64,000 nucleotides of DNA, taken from the NCBI RefSeq assembly GCF_003369795.1, contig NZ_CP026730.1, positions 1,550,001 through 1,614,000 of the forward strand. The letters run 5' to 3'. Position 1 is the first letter of the stretch, and each line of letters opens with the position of its first letter. Origin of the DNA: Streptomyces sp. CB09001. Lineage in GTDB: Bacteria > Actinomycetota > Actinomycetes > Streptomycetales > Streptomycetaceae. The notes beneath the pieces are model-generated. The model was not told the DNA's origin. It searched no databases and was given only the letters and a program-made list of their open reading frames with translations. The position numbers and the translations under genes were made by a program. Of this stretch, positions 63,020-64,000 are shown in pieces.

Positions 63020-64000
63020 CTAGGAAAGCCGCTTGAGAAGCACCGCGGACGCCACCGGGCGTGCGCCCGCGCGCGCCACGCCGTCGGCGACCTCGCGGTC
63101 GGTGGAGACGACGATGACCGGCCGGCCCGGCGGCTCGGCCCGCACCAGCTGCCGGATCAGCTCGTCGGCGGTGACACCGGGCTTGGAGAACAGCACGCGT
63201 ACTCCGCGCGGCGGCGCGAGCAGCACCGGCGCGACGAGTTCGGCCCCGTCGAAGACGCAGGTCATCTCGGCGCCGGTCTGCGCGGCGAGCTGGGAGAGCT
63301 GGCCGAGCAGCCGCAGCCGCTGCTTCTCCAGGGGCATCTGCGGATAGCCGGTCTTGGTGACGTTGTAGCCGTCCACGACCAGGTGCGCCTGGGGCAGCGC
63401 CAGCAACTGGTCGAGGATCGCCGGGTCGTTCTCGGACAGGGCCCGGTTGGCGATGTCCTTCGGCGTCATCCGGCCGGGCTCGACCGCGTCCACGGTCTCG
63501 GCGGGCCGCACGGACACCGGGGGCAGTGCCAGCTCGCGGCGCAGCCCCTGGGTGGCGTCGAGGAGGGTGTCGAGCAGCAGCCGTACGCGCATGTCCTCGA
63601 CGCTGCGCCCCTCCCGGGCGGCCTTGCGGGTGGCCTCCAGGGCCGCCTCGGCCTCCCCCAGGCGGGCCTTGAGCCGCCGGGTCTCGCTCTCGGCCGCGGA
63701 CACCTGGGTCTGCCCCTCGGCCCGTACGGCGTCCAGCTCGGCCTGGATCTTGCGCAGCGCCGCCTCGCCGCGCTTGACGTCGCTGAGGGCGGAGCGCAGC
63801 TTGCGGTGCAGCGACTCGGTCTCCCGCTTCGCCCCGTCCAGCTCGGCGCGCAGCCGCTCGGTCTCGGTCCTGGTGTGCTCCCGGGCCCGGGCCAGCTCCT
63901 CGTGCAGCCGCTCCAGCTCCGCGCGGCTCTGCTCGTCGGCGCGCTCGGCGTCCGCGCGCTGCGCCTCCTCACCGGCGGCGGTGACCAGCTTCACCCAGCC
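63020..64000 (-). CDS. NYN-domain (YacP-like) RNA-binding/nuclease-like protein, 5' end missing
   Basis: The frame runs off the right edge, so the N-terminus is missing. The visible ~326 residues start with a long coiled coil (about 10-125, Glu/Arg/Ala-rich), then a C-terminal NYN/PIN-like domain: AHLVVDGYNVTKTGYP, QTGAEMTCVFDGAEL, GVRVLFSKPGVTADELI and VIVVSTDREVADGVARAGA, with acidic residues positioned as in PIN-fold nucleases. Homology to YacP/Rae1-type proteins suggests RNA cleavage or binding. The closing ALLKRL-type end is complete. Confidence 0.88.
   Translation of the reverse strand, partial: GWVKLVTAAGEEAQRADAERADEQSRAELERLHEELARAREHTRTETERLRAELDGAKRETESLHRKLRSALSDVKRGEAALRKIQAELDAVRAEGQTQVSAAESETRRLKARLGEAEAALEATRKAAREGRSVEDMRVRLLLDTLLDATQGLRRELALPPVSVRPAETVDAVEPGRMTPKDIANRALSENDPAILDQLLALPQAHLVVDGYNVTKTGYPQMPLEKQRLRLLGQLSQLAAQTGAEMTCVFDGAELVAPVLLAPPRGVRVLFSKPGVTADELIRQLVRAEPPGRPVIVVSTDREVADGVARAGARPVASAVLLKRLS

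Overview
The window is high-GC (about 70-75%) chromosomal DNA from a streptomycete. Gene content and order closely match my recollection of the Streptomyces coelicolor region around the division and cell-wall (dcw) cluster. Supporting signs are many GTG and TTG starts, 4-bp stop/start overlaps (ATGA, GTGA), an FtsZ ending DVPDFLK, a LuxR-type two-component pair matching MacRS, and a trpEG fusion behind a Trp-codon leader. I see no insertion sequence, prophage, CRISPR array, tRNA or rRNA; this is conserved core chromosome.

Region 1 (1-15.35 kb, minus strand) is the dcw cluster, transcribed right to left from a TTGACC-16-TAAAGT promoter: rsmH, ftsL, ftsI, murE, murF, mraY, murD, ftsW, murG, ftsQ, ftsZ, ylmD (pgeF) and the start of a YggS-family gene. 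It runs from lipid II assembly through flipping and septal synthesis to the Z-ring. The 285-bp ftsQ-ftsZ gap is the only large one and carries an inverted repeat and two GACAC motifs.

Region 2 (15.5-27.5 kb) holds a beta-carbonic anhydrase and a MoxR/DUF58/transglutaminase operon closed by a 28-bp perfect hairpin. A DUF3040 membrane protein, a methyltransferase, a HEPN-like protein divergent from a TetR regulator, a phytoene-desaturase-like flavoprotein, and a membrane protein with a long Tyr/Gln/Gly-rich tail follow.

Region 3 (27.5-34 kb) is one-carbon and thiamine metabolism: metF (apparently leaderless), thiE, an Rv2175c-like DNA-binding protein, a flavoprotein reductase with a small partner, then a TPP riboswitch driving thiO-thiS-thiG.

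Region 4 (34-50.9 kb) contains a PASTA Ser/Thr kinase, endonuclease IV, a molybdopterin oxidoreductase, bacterioferritin and its ferredoxin (with an iron-box-like site), class II DAHP synthase, and the trp leader/attenuator with trpEG. After these come a D-lactate dehydrogenase whose 3' end overlaps trpEG tail-to-tail, phosphofructokinase, macRS, an acyltransferase, a lipase-like hydrolase, an EEP-fold hydrolase and glucokinase.

Region 5 (50.9-64 kb) has a DUF5304-like protein, an ArsA-like ATPase with an altered P-loop, a START-like protein, a phosphoesterase and a long-chain acyl-CoA synthetase. It ends with PimB-like and GT87 glycosyltransferases, a zincin-like lipoprotein, two paralogous NlpC/P60 hydrolases and a truncated NYN-domain protein. 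Genes acting on the envelope (peptidoglycan, phosphatidylinositol mannosides, lipids) dominate both ends.
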